Origin: Anaerolineales bacterium
GTDB taxonomy: Bacteria; Chloroflexota; Anaerolineae; Anaerolineales; UBA6663
Direction: 5' to 3'
DNA: 26,628 bases
NCBI GenBank assembly: GCA_016789165.1
Contig: JAEURL010000285.1
Coordinates: 1-26,628, forward strand
This document shows positions 7,855 through 15,354 of the stretch, in pieces; position 1 is the first letter of the stretch, and each line of letters starts with the position of its first letter. The notes beneath the pieces were generated by a model that was given only the letters and a program-made list of their open reading frames with translations, did not search any database and was not told the origin of the DNA. The position numbers and the translations under genes are program-made.

Positions 7855-7860
7855 TAGAAT
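7855..7860 (+). promoter_or_regulatory. -10 box giving a leaderless regulator mRNA
   Basis: TAGAAT at 7855-7860 ends 6 bp before the ATG at 7867, so transcription would start at or within a base or two of the start codon. No ribosome-binding site fits between them. The -35 region is not recognisable. Confidence 0.4.
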
Positions 7861-7866
7861 CGCGCC

Positions 7867-10800
7867 ATGCCGCGCCCGCTCACCCTGGGGTTCATCTCCG
7901 CGTGGCCCATCTACCAGGGCACGACGATTGACCGCTACGCCCACTCGCTCATCCCGGGCCTCAGCGCGGCCGCCCACGCGGCCGGCTGCCGGCTCCTGCT
8001 CGGCTGCGGCTTCAGCGCCGCCGGCAACAGCCCGCAGCGGCGCAGCTTCTGGCCCGTCCCCGGCCCAGGGGTCGATTTCGTGCCGGTCGGCCCGTGGAAT
8101 ACCGACGGGCTGATCATCGTCCCGGATGAACTCACCGAAGCGCAGCTGCAGTACGTCCGTGACCTGCAGGCGGCCGGCTTCCCGGTCATCTTCACCACCC
8201 CGGAAGGCCCCGGCCCGCTGGTCAAGGTCGACAACGCTTACGGCATCCGGGCGGCGTTCGCGCACCTGCGGGAGCACGGCCACCGCCAGATCGCCTTCAT
8301 CGCCGGCAACGCCAACCGGCGCGGGGACAGCCGCGAGCGCCTGGCGGCCTACCGCGCCGCGCTGGCCGAGGCCGGCCTGCCTGTCGATGAGCGCCTGATC
8401 GCCTTCGGCGAGCACCGCCGGGAGCAGGGCGCGGCGGCCATGCGCCAGATCCTGGCCAGCGGCGCGCCCTTCAGCGCGGTGCTGGCCAGCAACGACCTGT
8501 CCTGCCTGGGCGCGATCGAGGCCCTGCGGGCCGCCGGCCGGCGCCTGCCGGCCGACGTGGCCGTCATCGGCTTCGACGACATCCTCGACGCCCGCTCGCT
8601 GTCCCCGTCGCTGACCACCATCCGCCACCCCACCTTCGCGCTGGGCTACCAGGTGGTGCTGACCCTGCTCGAGTACGTGCGCGGCCAGCGGCGCGGCAGC
8701 GCGGCGGTGGTGGTGCCCACCCGCCTGATCATCCGCCAATCGTGCGGCTGCCGCCCCGGCCATCTGGACCTGCAGTCAGCGGCGCTCGCGCCGGCCGCGC
8801 TGGCGCGCGAAATGGCCGAGGCGGCGCTGATCGAGGCCCGCCATAGCGCGCTCGAGGAGCTGGAGGCGCAGGCCGCGGCCTTCCTGGACGCCTTCGCGGC
8901 CAGTCTGCGGCAGCGCGAGGCCCGGCCGCTGCTGGCCGAAATCGAGCGCGCCCTGGCCTGGACCGAGGCGCGCGGCGACGACGCCCACCTCTGGCAGGCC
9001 GCCACCGGCCTCCTGCCCCAAAAGCTGACCACGCTGCTGGCGCTCGCCCCCGGCGCCGATCCGGCCTTCGCCGCCAGCCTGCTGGACCGGGCCCGGCTCG
9101 AGATCGGCGACCAGATCCAGCGCCAGACCACGCGCGCCATGCTCGGCCACCGGGATATGCTGGCGCAGCTGGGCGAGCTCACCGCCGAGCTGCTGGCCGC
9201 CATGAGCATCGACCAGAGCGCCGAGATCCTGGCCCGCCACCTGCCGCGCGTGGGGATCCGGACCGCGCTCGTAGCCCTGTACGAGCCGGACGGCGACGAG
9301 CGCACCGCCCGCGCCGTCGTGCTGTTCGGCGCCGGGATGCCGGCCGCGGAGCAGGGCCGGCGCTTCGACCCGCGCCAGTTCCCGGTCCCGGCCCTCTATC
9401 CGCCGGACGAGCCCGTCCAACTGACGATTCTGCCGCTCACGGTGGACGAGGCCACCGCCGGCTTCGTGGCCTTCGACGCGCCCAACCCCGAGCTGTGCGC
9501 GGCCATCGTCCACAACCTGGGCGCCTCCCTGCGCACCAGCCGGCTGTACCGGGAGGCGCTGGAGGGCCGCCGGCTGGCCGAGGACGCCAGCCGGCTGAAG
9601 AGCCGCTTCCTGTCGATGGTCAGCCACGAGCTGCGCACCCCGCTCAGCCTGATCGTCGGCCTGAGCGAGATGTCGCTGCGCGCCGCGGCGGTGGAGAAGC
9701 GCGACCTCGAGCAGATCAACCTGAGCGCCCAGCATCTCGCCCGCCTGATCGGCGACGTGCTCGACCTAGCCAGCAGCGAGGCCGGGCAGCTGCGCATCCT
9801 GCGCGAGCCGCTCGACCTGGCCGAGGTGCTGCACGTCGCGGCCCAGATCGGCGCGCAATTGGCCGAGGAGAAGGGGCTGGCCTGGCGCGCCGAGCTGCCG
9901 GCCCGCGGCCCGTGGGTGCTGGGCGACCGCACGCGCCTGCGCCAGGTGACGCTCAACCTGCTCAGCAACGCCGTCAAGTTCACGGCCGCCGGCCAGGTGC
10001 AGATCCGGGTCTCCGTCGCCGACGGGCAGGCCGTGGTGGCGGTCAGCGACACGGGCGTGGGGATCGCGCCGGCCGAGCTGGAGACGATCTTCAACGAGTT
10101 TTACCGCGCCGAGCGCACGGTCGAATCCGGCCTGGGCGGCCTGGGGCTGGGGCTGGCGATCACCAAGGAACTGATCGAGCAGCACGGCGGGAAGATCACG
10201 GTCGCCTCCCCGGGCGAACTGGACCGCGGGTCCACCTTTGCCTTCACGCTGCCGATCCTGTCCAGCGGGCTGCTCCCGCCGGAGCCGCTGGTGCCGCTCG
10301 CGAAGCCGGGCGCCAGCGTGCTGCTGCTGGCCGAAGCCGAGGCCGCCACCGACCGCCTGGCGGCCTTCCTGCAGGAACGCGGCTTCGATCTGGTGATCTG
10401 CCGCCTGGACGAGCAGCCCGAGTGGCTGGCGCAGGTGACGGCGCTAGCGCCGGCCGCCGTGATCGTGGGCGAGCGCCTGGCGGCGCGGGAGGGCTGGGCG
10501 ATTGCCGGCATCCTCAAACGCCAGCCCGCCACCGAGCACATCCCGGTGCTGGCCTACGCCATCGACCTGGAGGGCAACCACGGCGGGCTGCTCGAGCTCA
10601 ACTACCTGCACAAGCCTCTTCAGCCCGAGCAGCTCACCGAGGCGCTGGCCCGCCTGGCCACGCCGGCCGGCGGGCCGCAGACCGTGCTGGTGGTGGACGA
10701 CGACCCCGGCATCCTGGCCCTGCACGCGCGGCTGATCGAGCAGACCGGCCGCCGGGCGCTGACGGCGCGGCATGGGCGCGAGGCCCTGGCCGTGCTCGAG

Positions 10801-11379
10801 CACGCCCGCCCCGACCTGATCCTGCTCGACCTGAACATGCCGGAGATGGACGGTTTCGCGGTGCTCGACGCTCTGCGCGAACGCGAAAGCACCCGCGATA
10901 TCCCGGTCATCATCCTCACCGCCCGCCTGCTCTCCGACGCCGACCTGGAGCGCTGCCACCGCGGGGTGGCCAACATCCTGGGCAAAGGCTTGTTCAGCAC
11001 CGCCGAAACCCTGGCCCATGTCGAGGCGGCCCTGGAACGGCGCAGCCCGCTGGGCGGCGCCACCCGGCAGCTTGTGCGGCGCGCGATGGCCTACATCCAC
11101 GCCCACTACGCCGAGGCCATCGATCGGGACGCCATCGCCGCCCACATCGGCATCAGCGCCGACTATCTCACCGACTGCTTCCACCAGGCCCTGGGCCTCA
11201 CCCCGCTCAGCTACATCCGCCGGTACCGCGTCCGCCAGGCCGGCGAACTGTTGCGCACGACCGACCAATCCATCACCCAGGTGGCGTTGAGCGTCGGCTT
11301 CGCGGACAGCGCCCACTTCGCCCGCACCTTCCTGCGCGAGACGGGCCTGACACCCAAAGCGTACCGACGCAAGGCCTGA
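7867..11379 (+). CDS. soluble hybrid sensor-regulator: LacI-type sugar-binding, GAF-like, histidine kinase, pseudo-REC, REC, AraC HTH
   Basis: An 1170-residue one-protein signalling chain with no signal peptide or membrane helix. Residues ~5-300 match the sugar-binding domain of LacI/GalR regulators ('VDNAYGIRAAFAHLREHGHR', 'AVLASNDLSCLGAIEALRAA', 'DVAVIGFDDI') but lack the usual N-terminal HTH. Residues ~420-570 are GAF-like. The kinase (~575-800) has H587 in 'FLSMVSHELRTP', 'NLLSNAVKFT', 'DTGVGIAP' and 'GLGLGLAITKEL'. Residues ~815-930 are a receiver fold without the phospho-acceptor Asp. A normal receiver (~938-1060) has 'VVDDDP' and D988. The C-terminal ~105 residues are an AraC HTH ('AHIGISADYLTDCFHQALG', 'VGFADSAHFARTFLRETGL'). 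It probably binds an imported sugar in the cytoplasm, phosphorylates itself and activates the adjacent galactan-type operon. Domain calls are firm; ligand and targets are inferred. Confidence 0.9.
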   Translation: MPRPLTLGFISAWPIYQGTTIDRYAHSLIPGLSAAAHAAGCRLLLGCGFSAAGNSPQRRSFWPVPGPGVDFVPVGPWNTDGLIIVPDELTEAQLQYVRDLQAAGFPVIFTTPEGPGPLVKVDNAYGIRAAFAHLREHGHRQIAFIAGNANRRGDSRERLAAYRAALAEAGLPVDERLIAFGEHRREQGAAAMRQILASGAPFSAVLASNDLSCLGAIEALRAAGRRLPADVAVIGFDDILDARSLSPSLTTIRHPTFALGYQVVLTLLEYVRGQRRGSAAVVVPTRLIIRQSCGCRPGHLDLQSAALAPAALAREMAEAALIEARHSALEELEAQAAAFLDAFAASLRQREARPLLAEIERALAWTEARGDDAHLWQAATGLLPQKLTTLLALAPGADPAFAASLLDRARLEIGDQIQRQTTRAMLGHRDMLAQLGELTAELLAAMSIDQSAEILARHLPRVGIRTALVALYEPDGDERTARAVVLFGAGMPAAEQGRRFDPRQFPVPALYPPDEPVQLTILPLTVDEATAGFVAFDAPNPELCAAIVHNLGASLRTSRLYREALEGRRLAEDASRLKSRFLSMVSHELRTPLSLIVGLSEMSLRAAAVEKRDLEQINLSAQHLARLIGDVLDLASSEAGQLRILREPLDLAEVLHVAAQIGAQLAEEKGLAWRAELPARGPWVLGDRTRLRQVTLNLLSNAVKFTAAGQVQIRVSVADGQAVVAVSDTGVGIAPAELETIFNEFYRAERTVESGLGGLGLGLAITKELIEQHGGKITVASPGELDRGSTFAFTLPILSSGLLPPEPLVPLAKPGASVLLLAEAEAATDRLAAFLQERGFDLVICRLDEQPEWLAQVTALAPAAVIVGERLAAREGWAIAGILKRQPATEHIPVLAYAIDLEGNHGGLLELNYLHKPLQPEQLTEALARLATPAGGPQTVLVVDDDPGILALHARLIEQTGRRALTARHGREALAVLEHARPDLILLDLNMPEMDGFAVLDALRERESTRDIPVIILTARLLSDADLERCHRGVANILGKGLFSTAETLAHVEAALERRSPLGGATRQLVRRAMAYIHAHYAEAIDRDAIAAHIGISADYLTDCFHQALGLTPLSYIRRYRVRQAGELLRTTDQSITQVALSVGFADSAHFARTFLRETGLTPKAYRRKA

Positions 11380-11518
11380 ACCCGCCCGGCTGGACGTTTC
11401 CCCGGTTTTGTTCAAATATCGCCCGCCGGCCAACAAGACGGCGCGCCGCTTTGCGGGTGTAATAACGTTGCCGCACCAGCGGCCTCGTTTTTGTTTCAGG
11501 AGCGGCATCCGCCCGGCC

Positions 11519-11881
11519 ATGACCCCTTCACCTGTCAAGCTGCTGATCATCGGGAATGACCCGTTGTTGAGCCATCTGCTGCGGCGCTACGCCGAGCAGA
11601 GCGGCTGCCTGCTGGCCGAGCGCGCCCTGGCGCCCGAGGCGGCGGCCATCCGGCAGTGGCAGCCGGACGCGCTTGTTTTCCTGTCGCTGGACCACCTGCA
11701 GGCCGCCCAGGCGCTGGTGGACGATCTGGCCGCCCACGAGACGCCGGTGCTGGTGTGCACGGCCGTGGCCGACGAAGCCCGGGCCCGCGAGCTGGGGGCC
11801 GACGCCTGCCTGCTCCACCCGCTTACCTTCGCGCACTTCGCGGCGGCGCTGGCGGCCATTGCGCCGGCTTCGCCTCATTAA
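11519..11881 (+). CDS. stand-alone pseudo-receiver domain protein
   Basis: A 120-residue protein with the alternating pattern of a CheY-like receiver: 'VKLLIIGNDPLLSHLLRRY', 'PDALVFLSLDHL', 'TPVLVCTAVADEARARELGA' and 'LLHPLTFAHFAAAL'. The phospho-acceptor position after the third strand is Ser rather than Asp ('VFLS'), the acidic pair near the N-terminus is 'GND', and the conserved Lys before Pro is His ('LHP'). It is therefore likely to be phosphorylation-independent. The ATG at 11519 begins the fold directly; a longer frame upstream adds only low-complexity sequence. A GGAG at 11499-11502 is rather far (16 nt) for a ribosome-binding site. It lies between the regulator and the sugar transporter, so it may modulate the regulator, but this is inference. 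Confidence 0.65.
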   Translation: MTPSPVKLLIIGNDPLLSHLLRRYAEQSGCLLAERALAPEAAAIRQWQPDALVFLSLDHLQAAQALVDDLAAHETPVLVCTAVADEARARELGADACLLHPLTFAHFAAALAAIAPASPH

Positions 11882-11939
11882 TCCGGCTCCTGAACAAAAA
11901 CACCCGGCTTTTCGACAATCCCCCCGGCCGGCGCCTGTC

Positions 11940-11972
11940 TATCATCCAGGCTGGAGGCCGGAACATGCCTCC
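11940..11972 (+). promoter_or_regulatory. candidate promoter and operator before the sugar-binding protein gene
   Basis: TATCAT at 11940-11945 is a plausible -10 box with no good -35, as expected for an activator-dependent promoter. Eight bases downstream lies an inverted repeat GGAGGC-N8-GCCTCC (11953-11958 and 11967-11972) that could be an operator or a leader hairpin. The 157-bp gap is the longest in this locus before the transporter genes and so the likeliest control region for the AraC-type regulator. Confidence 0.3.
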
Positions 11973-12038
11973 CCGGTTCTACCAAGAGATACTCCCGGCG
12001 CCCTGATGGCCCACACTTTCCGAAAAGGAGCAGAGCTG

Positions 12039-13640
12039 ATGAAGAAGTTAGTGCCCATTTTCTCGCTCATCGTTATGCTGAGCCTGGTGCTGGCCGCCTG
12101 CGGCCCGGCGGCCACCCCGGCCCCGACGGCCGCGCCCGCGGAGCCGACCGCGGCGCCGGCCGAGCCGACGGCGGCCCCGGCCGAACCGACCGCCGCCCCC
12201 ACCGCGGCCCCCACGGCTGAAGCGGCGCCCTCGGCCACCCTGAAGATCTGGGCGGACGACACCCGCGCCCCGATCCTGCTCGCCTTCGCCGACGCCTTCA
12301 AGCAGCAATACAACGTCGAGCTGGTGGTCGAGGATCTGGGCCGCGTGCAGGACATCCGCACGCCCATGATCACGGCCGCGCCGGCCGGCGAAGGCCCGGA
12401 TATCTTCATCGGCGTGCACGACTGGCTGGGCGCGCTGGTGGAGAGCGGCCTGGTGGCCCCCATTGACCTCGGCAGCCAGGCCAAAGACTTCGTCCCGATG
12501 TCCCTGGAGGCGTTCACCTACACCGACGGCAAGCTGTACGGCGTGCCCTACGCCACCGAGAACCTCGGCTTCTTCTACAACACCGACCTGATCGAGACGC
12601 CCCCCGCCACCTGGGCCGAGGTGCTCGAAGTGGGCCAGCAGCTCCAGGCCGCGGGCAAGGTCAAGTACGCCTTTGCCATGGCCGGCGGCGGCTACGAGAA
12701 CATGCCGATCCTGACAGCCTTCGGGGGCTACATCTTCGGCAAGGACGCCAGCGGCGCCTGGAACCCGAACGACGTCGGCCTGGACAGCTCGGGCATGATC
12801 GCGGGCGTCAAATATCTGGCCGACGCGGCCAAGGCCGGCCTGATCCCCAACACCGCCGACTACGAGACCGCGCACTCGCTCTTTGAGACCGGCCAGGTCC
12901 CGTTCCTGCTGGCCGGCCCGTGGGCGCTGGACCGCATCCGCGCCTCCGGCGTGCCCTACAAGGTGACCACCTTCCCCGATAACGGCGCCCCCTTCTCGGG
13001 CGTGCAGGGCTTCATGGTCAACGCCTTCAGCCCGAACGTCCTGCTGGCCCAGACCTTCCTGACCGAGTACGTCGCCACCCAGGATTTCATGCAGCAGATC
13101 TATGAGACCGGGCTGCGCCCGTCGGCGTACGTGCCGGTTCTCGAGAAGACCACCGATCCTGACCTGCTGGCGATGGGCCAGATCACCAACGCCATGCCGA
13201 TGCCCAACATCCCCGAGATGGGGTCGGTGTGGACGGCCTGGAACAACGGCATCGCCTTGGCCGCGGCCGGCACCCAAGACGCCGAGTCGGCCATGAAGGA
13301 CGCGGCCGGCCAGGTGCGCGCGCTCATCCAGGGCGCGCTGGCGGGCATGGTCAACCTGCCCGGCAACTATCAGGATCAGGTCGGCTGCGGCGGCCAATGG
13401 GATCCGGCCTGCGAAAAGACCGGCCTGGTGAAGGGCGATGACGGCCTCTACACCCTCACCGTGAGCCTGAAGGCCGGCGACTACGAATACAAGGTCGCCA
13501 TGGACGGCGCCTGGACCGTCAACTACGGCTCCGACGGCGCCCAGGACGGCCCCAACTACAAGGTCAGCTTGCCGGCGGACGGCTCCGTGACGTTCACTTA
13601 CAACCCCGAAACCCATCTGGTGGCCGTCAAGATCCAGTAG
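12039..13640 (+). CDS. lipoprotein sugar-binding protein of an ABC importer with a C-terminal X25-type starch/pullulanase module
   Basis: Captures oligosaccharides outside the membrane for the permeases encoded next. The 533-residue product has a lipoprotein signal 'LSLVLAAC' with lipidated C21, an Ala/Pro/Thr/Glu linker to about residue 66, a MalE/GanS-type solute-binding domain (~68-435, with 'LKIWADDTRAPILLAFADAF', 'GPDIFIGVHDWLG', 'LYGVPYATENLGFFYNTDLI'), and an extra domain at 437-533. The extra domain ('VNLPGNYQDQVGCGGQWDPA', 'DGLYTLTVSLKAGDYEYKVA', 'WTVNYG') closely resembles the X25 beta-sandwich modules of bacterial pullulanases. The start at 12039 is fixed by AAGGAG at 12025-12030, 8 nt upstream; an in-frame ATG at 12006 has no such site. 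Tethering of an X25 module to a binding protein is unusual. Substrate could be galacto-oligosaccharides by context or maltodextrins by the X25 domain. Confidence 0.88.
   Translation: MKKLVPIFSLIVMLSLVLAACGPAATPAPTAAPAEPTAAPAEPTAAPAEPTAAPTAAPTAEAAPSATLKIWADDTRAPILLAFADAFKQQYNVELVVEDLGRVQDIRTPMITAAPAGEGPDIFIGVHDWLGALVESGLVAPIDLGSQAKDFVPMSLEAFTYTDGKLYGVPYATENLGFFYNTDLIETPPATWAEVLEVGQQLQAAGKVKYAFAMAGGGYENMPILTAFGGYIFGKDASGAWNPNDVGLDSSGMIAGVKYLADAAKAGLIPNTADYETAHSLFETGQVPFLLAGPWALDRIRASGVPYKVTTFPDNGAPFSGVQGFMVNAFSPNVLLAQTFLTEYVATQDFMQQIYETGLRPSAYVPVLEKTTDPDLLAMGQITNAMPMPNIPEMGSVWTAWNNGIALAAAGTQDAESAMKDAAGQVRALIQGALAGMVNLPGNYQDQVGCGGQWDPACEKTGLVKGDDGLYTLTVSLKAGDYEYKVAMDGAWTVNYGSDGAQDGPNYKVSLPADGSVTFTYNPETHLVAVKIQ
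12123..12203 (+). repeat. 21-bp coding repeats in the lipoprotein linker
   Basis: Three full copies of the heptapeptide PTAAPAE (12123-12143, 12144-12164, 12165-12185) are followed by a shortened PTAAPT copy. The copies differ at several synonymous third positions, so the repeat is old and kept at the protein level rather than freshly expanded. It forms the flexible stalk between the lipid anchor and the binding domain. Confidence 0.8.
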
Positions 13641-13663
13641 CCGGCTCCCGTTGGTGAACCAGC

Positions 13664-13708
13664 GCAGTGGGTGTTGGCGGGCGCCGGCCGCCCGCTAACG
13701 CCCACTGC
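13664..13708 (+). promoter_or_regulatory. 20-bp intercistronic hairpin between binding-protein and permease genes
   Basis: Arms 13664-13683 and 13689-13708 pair over 20 positions with a 5-nt loop CCGGC. Two of the pairs are G-U in plus-strand RNA and would be A-C mismatches in minus-strand RNA, which fits an RNA structure acting in the plus-strand transcript. No U-tract follows (CCTTGCAGCC), so it is not a standard terminator. It resembles malE-malF REP-type elements that protect the upstream message and lower downstream expression. Confidence 0.75.
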
Positions 13709-13767
13709 CCTTGCAGCCCAGGATCTAGCCAACCGCGGGAGAAGGGTGATAGGGTAGAGGCGCGATC

Positions 13768-15354
13768 ATGACGGACACAGCTTCGCCGAGCCAGCGCAAG
13801 AAAACCGAGCCCCGCCGGCCGTCGCTCCGCTCGCGCCTCAGCCAGGTGGCGGCGGTGGTGCTCATCGACGCCCTGGTCATATGGTTTGTCGGCCGGCTGC
13901 TCCCGCTGGGCTACTACCCGCTGGCGGCCGCGGTCGTGGGGGTGGCCAGCTTCGTCAACCTGGTGCTGCTGAGCCGGGCGGCCTATCCGCTGCGCTGGAT
14001 GGTGGTCGGGCTGGTCCTGCTGGCCATGTTCACGCTCTACCCGATCGCCTTCACGGTCTGGGTGGCGTTCACGAACTACGGCGAAGGGCACCTGATCACC
14101 AAGCAGCAGGCGATTGACCAGATCCTCAAGACGACCTACCTGCCCGAGGCCGGCAAGTCTTACCGCTGGACGGCTTTCCAGACCTCGGCGGGGGAATACG
14201 CGCTCTGGCTGATCGACGCGGACGGGGTCGGTTATCTGGCGCGGCCCGGGCAGCCGCTCTCCCAGCCCCAGGCCGGCCTCGGCGCGCTGGACGCCAAGGG
14301 CATCCCCACGGCCATTGAAGGCTACACCCGCCTAAACGCCTTTCAGGCCGCCGCCGACCCCAACCTGACCAGCCTGCAGTTCGGCGAGCCGGGCCGCACC
14401 CTCCAGATCCGCTCGCCGCAAGAGGCGGCCGAACTGCTGCCCTTGTACAGGTACGACGCCGGCCAGGAGGCCATGCTGGACCAGCAGACCGGCGCCGTCT
14501 ACGCCAACCTGCGCGGCACGTTCACGTCGCCGGCCGGCCAGGAGCTGCGGCCGGGCTTTATCGAGGCCATCCAGTTCGCCAACTTCAAGGAGTTCTTCAC
14601 CAGCCCGGCCCTGCGCGGCCCGCTGGTGCGCATCATCGCCTGGAACTTCGGCTTCGCGATCCTGAGCCTGCTCTTGAATTTCTCGCTGGGCTTGGCGATT
14701 GCGCTCCTGTTCAACGACCCGCGCTTCCCGCTCAAAAAATTCTTCCGCTCCCTGCTGATCCTGCCTTACACGGTGCCGGCCCTGATCACCATCCTGATCT
14801 GGCGCGGCATGCTCAACCCGGAGCTGGGCGTAATCGACCGCACCCTGGAGGCCTTGTTCGGCTGGGCGCCGCCGTGGTTCACCGACCCCGGCTGGGCCAA
14901 GGTGGCCATCCTGCTCGTCAACCTGTGGCTGAGCTACCCCTACTTCATGCTGATCTGCAGCGGCGCCCTGCAGTCCATCCCCGAGGAGATCTACGCCGCC
15001 TCCCAGGTGGACGGGGCCAGCGGCTGGCAGCAGTTCTGGAGCATCACTTTGCCCTTGCTGCTGGTGGCCGTCGGGCCGCTGCTGATCGCGTCGTTCACGT
15101 TCAACTTCAACAACTTCAACCTGATCTACCTGTTCAACGCCGGCGGCCCGCCCATGGCCGGCACGCCCACCCCGGCCGGGCACACCGACATCCTGATCAG
15201 CTACGTCTACAACCTGGCCTTCTCCGGCAGCCGCGGCGTGAACTACGGCCTGGCCGCGGCGATCACCATCATCATCTTCTTCGTGGTCGGCGCCCTGACG
15301 CTCTTCCAGTTCCGCCTGACCCGCACCTGGGAGGAGGTGGGCGAAAATGTCTGA
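13768..15354 (+). CDS. MalF/GanP-type sugar ABC transporter permease
   Basis: One of the two membrane subunits of an oligosaccharide importer. The 528-residue protein has a basic cytoplasmic N-terminus, helices at about 25-45, 48-68 and 72-95, then a large extracytoplasmic loop (about 100-285) as in MalF and GanP, and a C-terminal core of five or six helices. The EAA motif that docks the ATPase is near residues 405-430: 'IPEEIYAASQVDGASGWQQF'. Length matches MalF/GanP (418-514) rather than short MalF-like permeases. GAGG at 13757-13760 is the ribosome-binding site, 7 nt before the ATG. It overlaps the next permease by 8 bp. The ATP-binding subunit is not in the window and is probably a shared MsmX/MalK-type ATPase encoded elsewhere. 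Confidence 0.92.
   Translation: MTDTASPSQRKKTEPRRPSLRSRLSQVAAVVLIDALVIWFVGRLLPLGYYPLAAAVVGVASFVNLVLLSRAAYPLRWMVVGLVLLAMFTLYPIAFTVWVAFTNYGEGHLITKQQAIDQILKTTYLPEAGKSYRWTAFQTSAGEYALWLIDADGVGYLARPGQPLSQPQAGLGALDAKGIPTAIEGYTRLNAFQAAADPNLTSLQFGEPGRTLQIRSPQEAAELLPLYRYDAGQEAMLDQQTGAVYANLRGTFTSPAGQELRPGFIEAIQFANFKEFFTSPALRGPLVRIIAWNFGFAILSLLLNFSLGLAIALLFNDPRFPLKKFFRSLLILPYTVPALITILIWRGMLNPELGVIDRTLEALFGWAPPWFTDPGWAKVAILLVNLWLSYPYFMLICSGALQSIPEEIYAASQVDGASGWQQFWSITLPLLLVAVGPLLIASFTFNFNNFNLIYLFNAGGPPMAGTPTPAGHTDILISYVYNLAFSGSRGVNYGLAAAITIIIFFVVGALTLFQFRLTRTWEEVGENV

Noticed and set aside
11380..11420. Terminator after the regulator (CCGG...CCGG followed by TTTTGTT)
   Set aside because: Stem is at most 4-5 bp with a long loop; too weak to call.
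9495..11462. 655-codon plus-strand frame inside the regulator gene
   Set aside because: Arg/Pro/Ala-rich shifted reading of the kinase-receiver-HTH frame; no domain visible.
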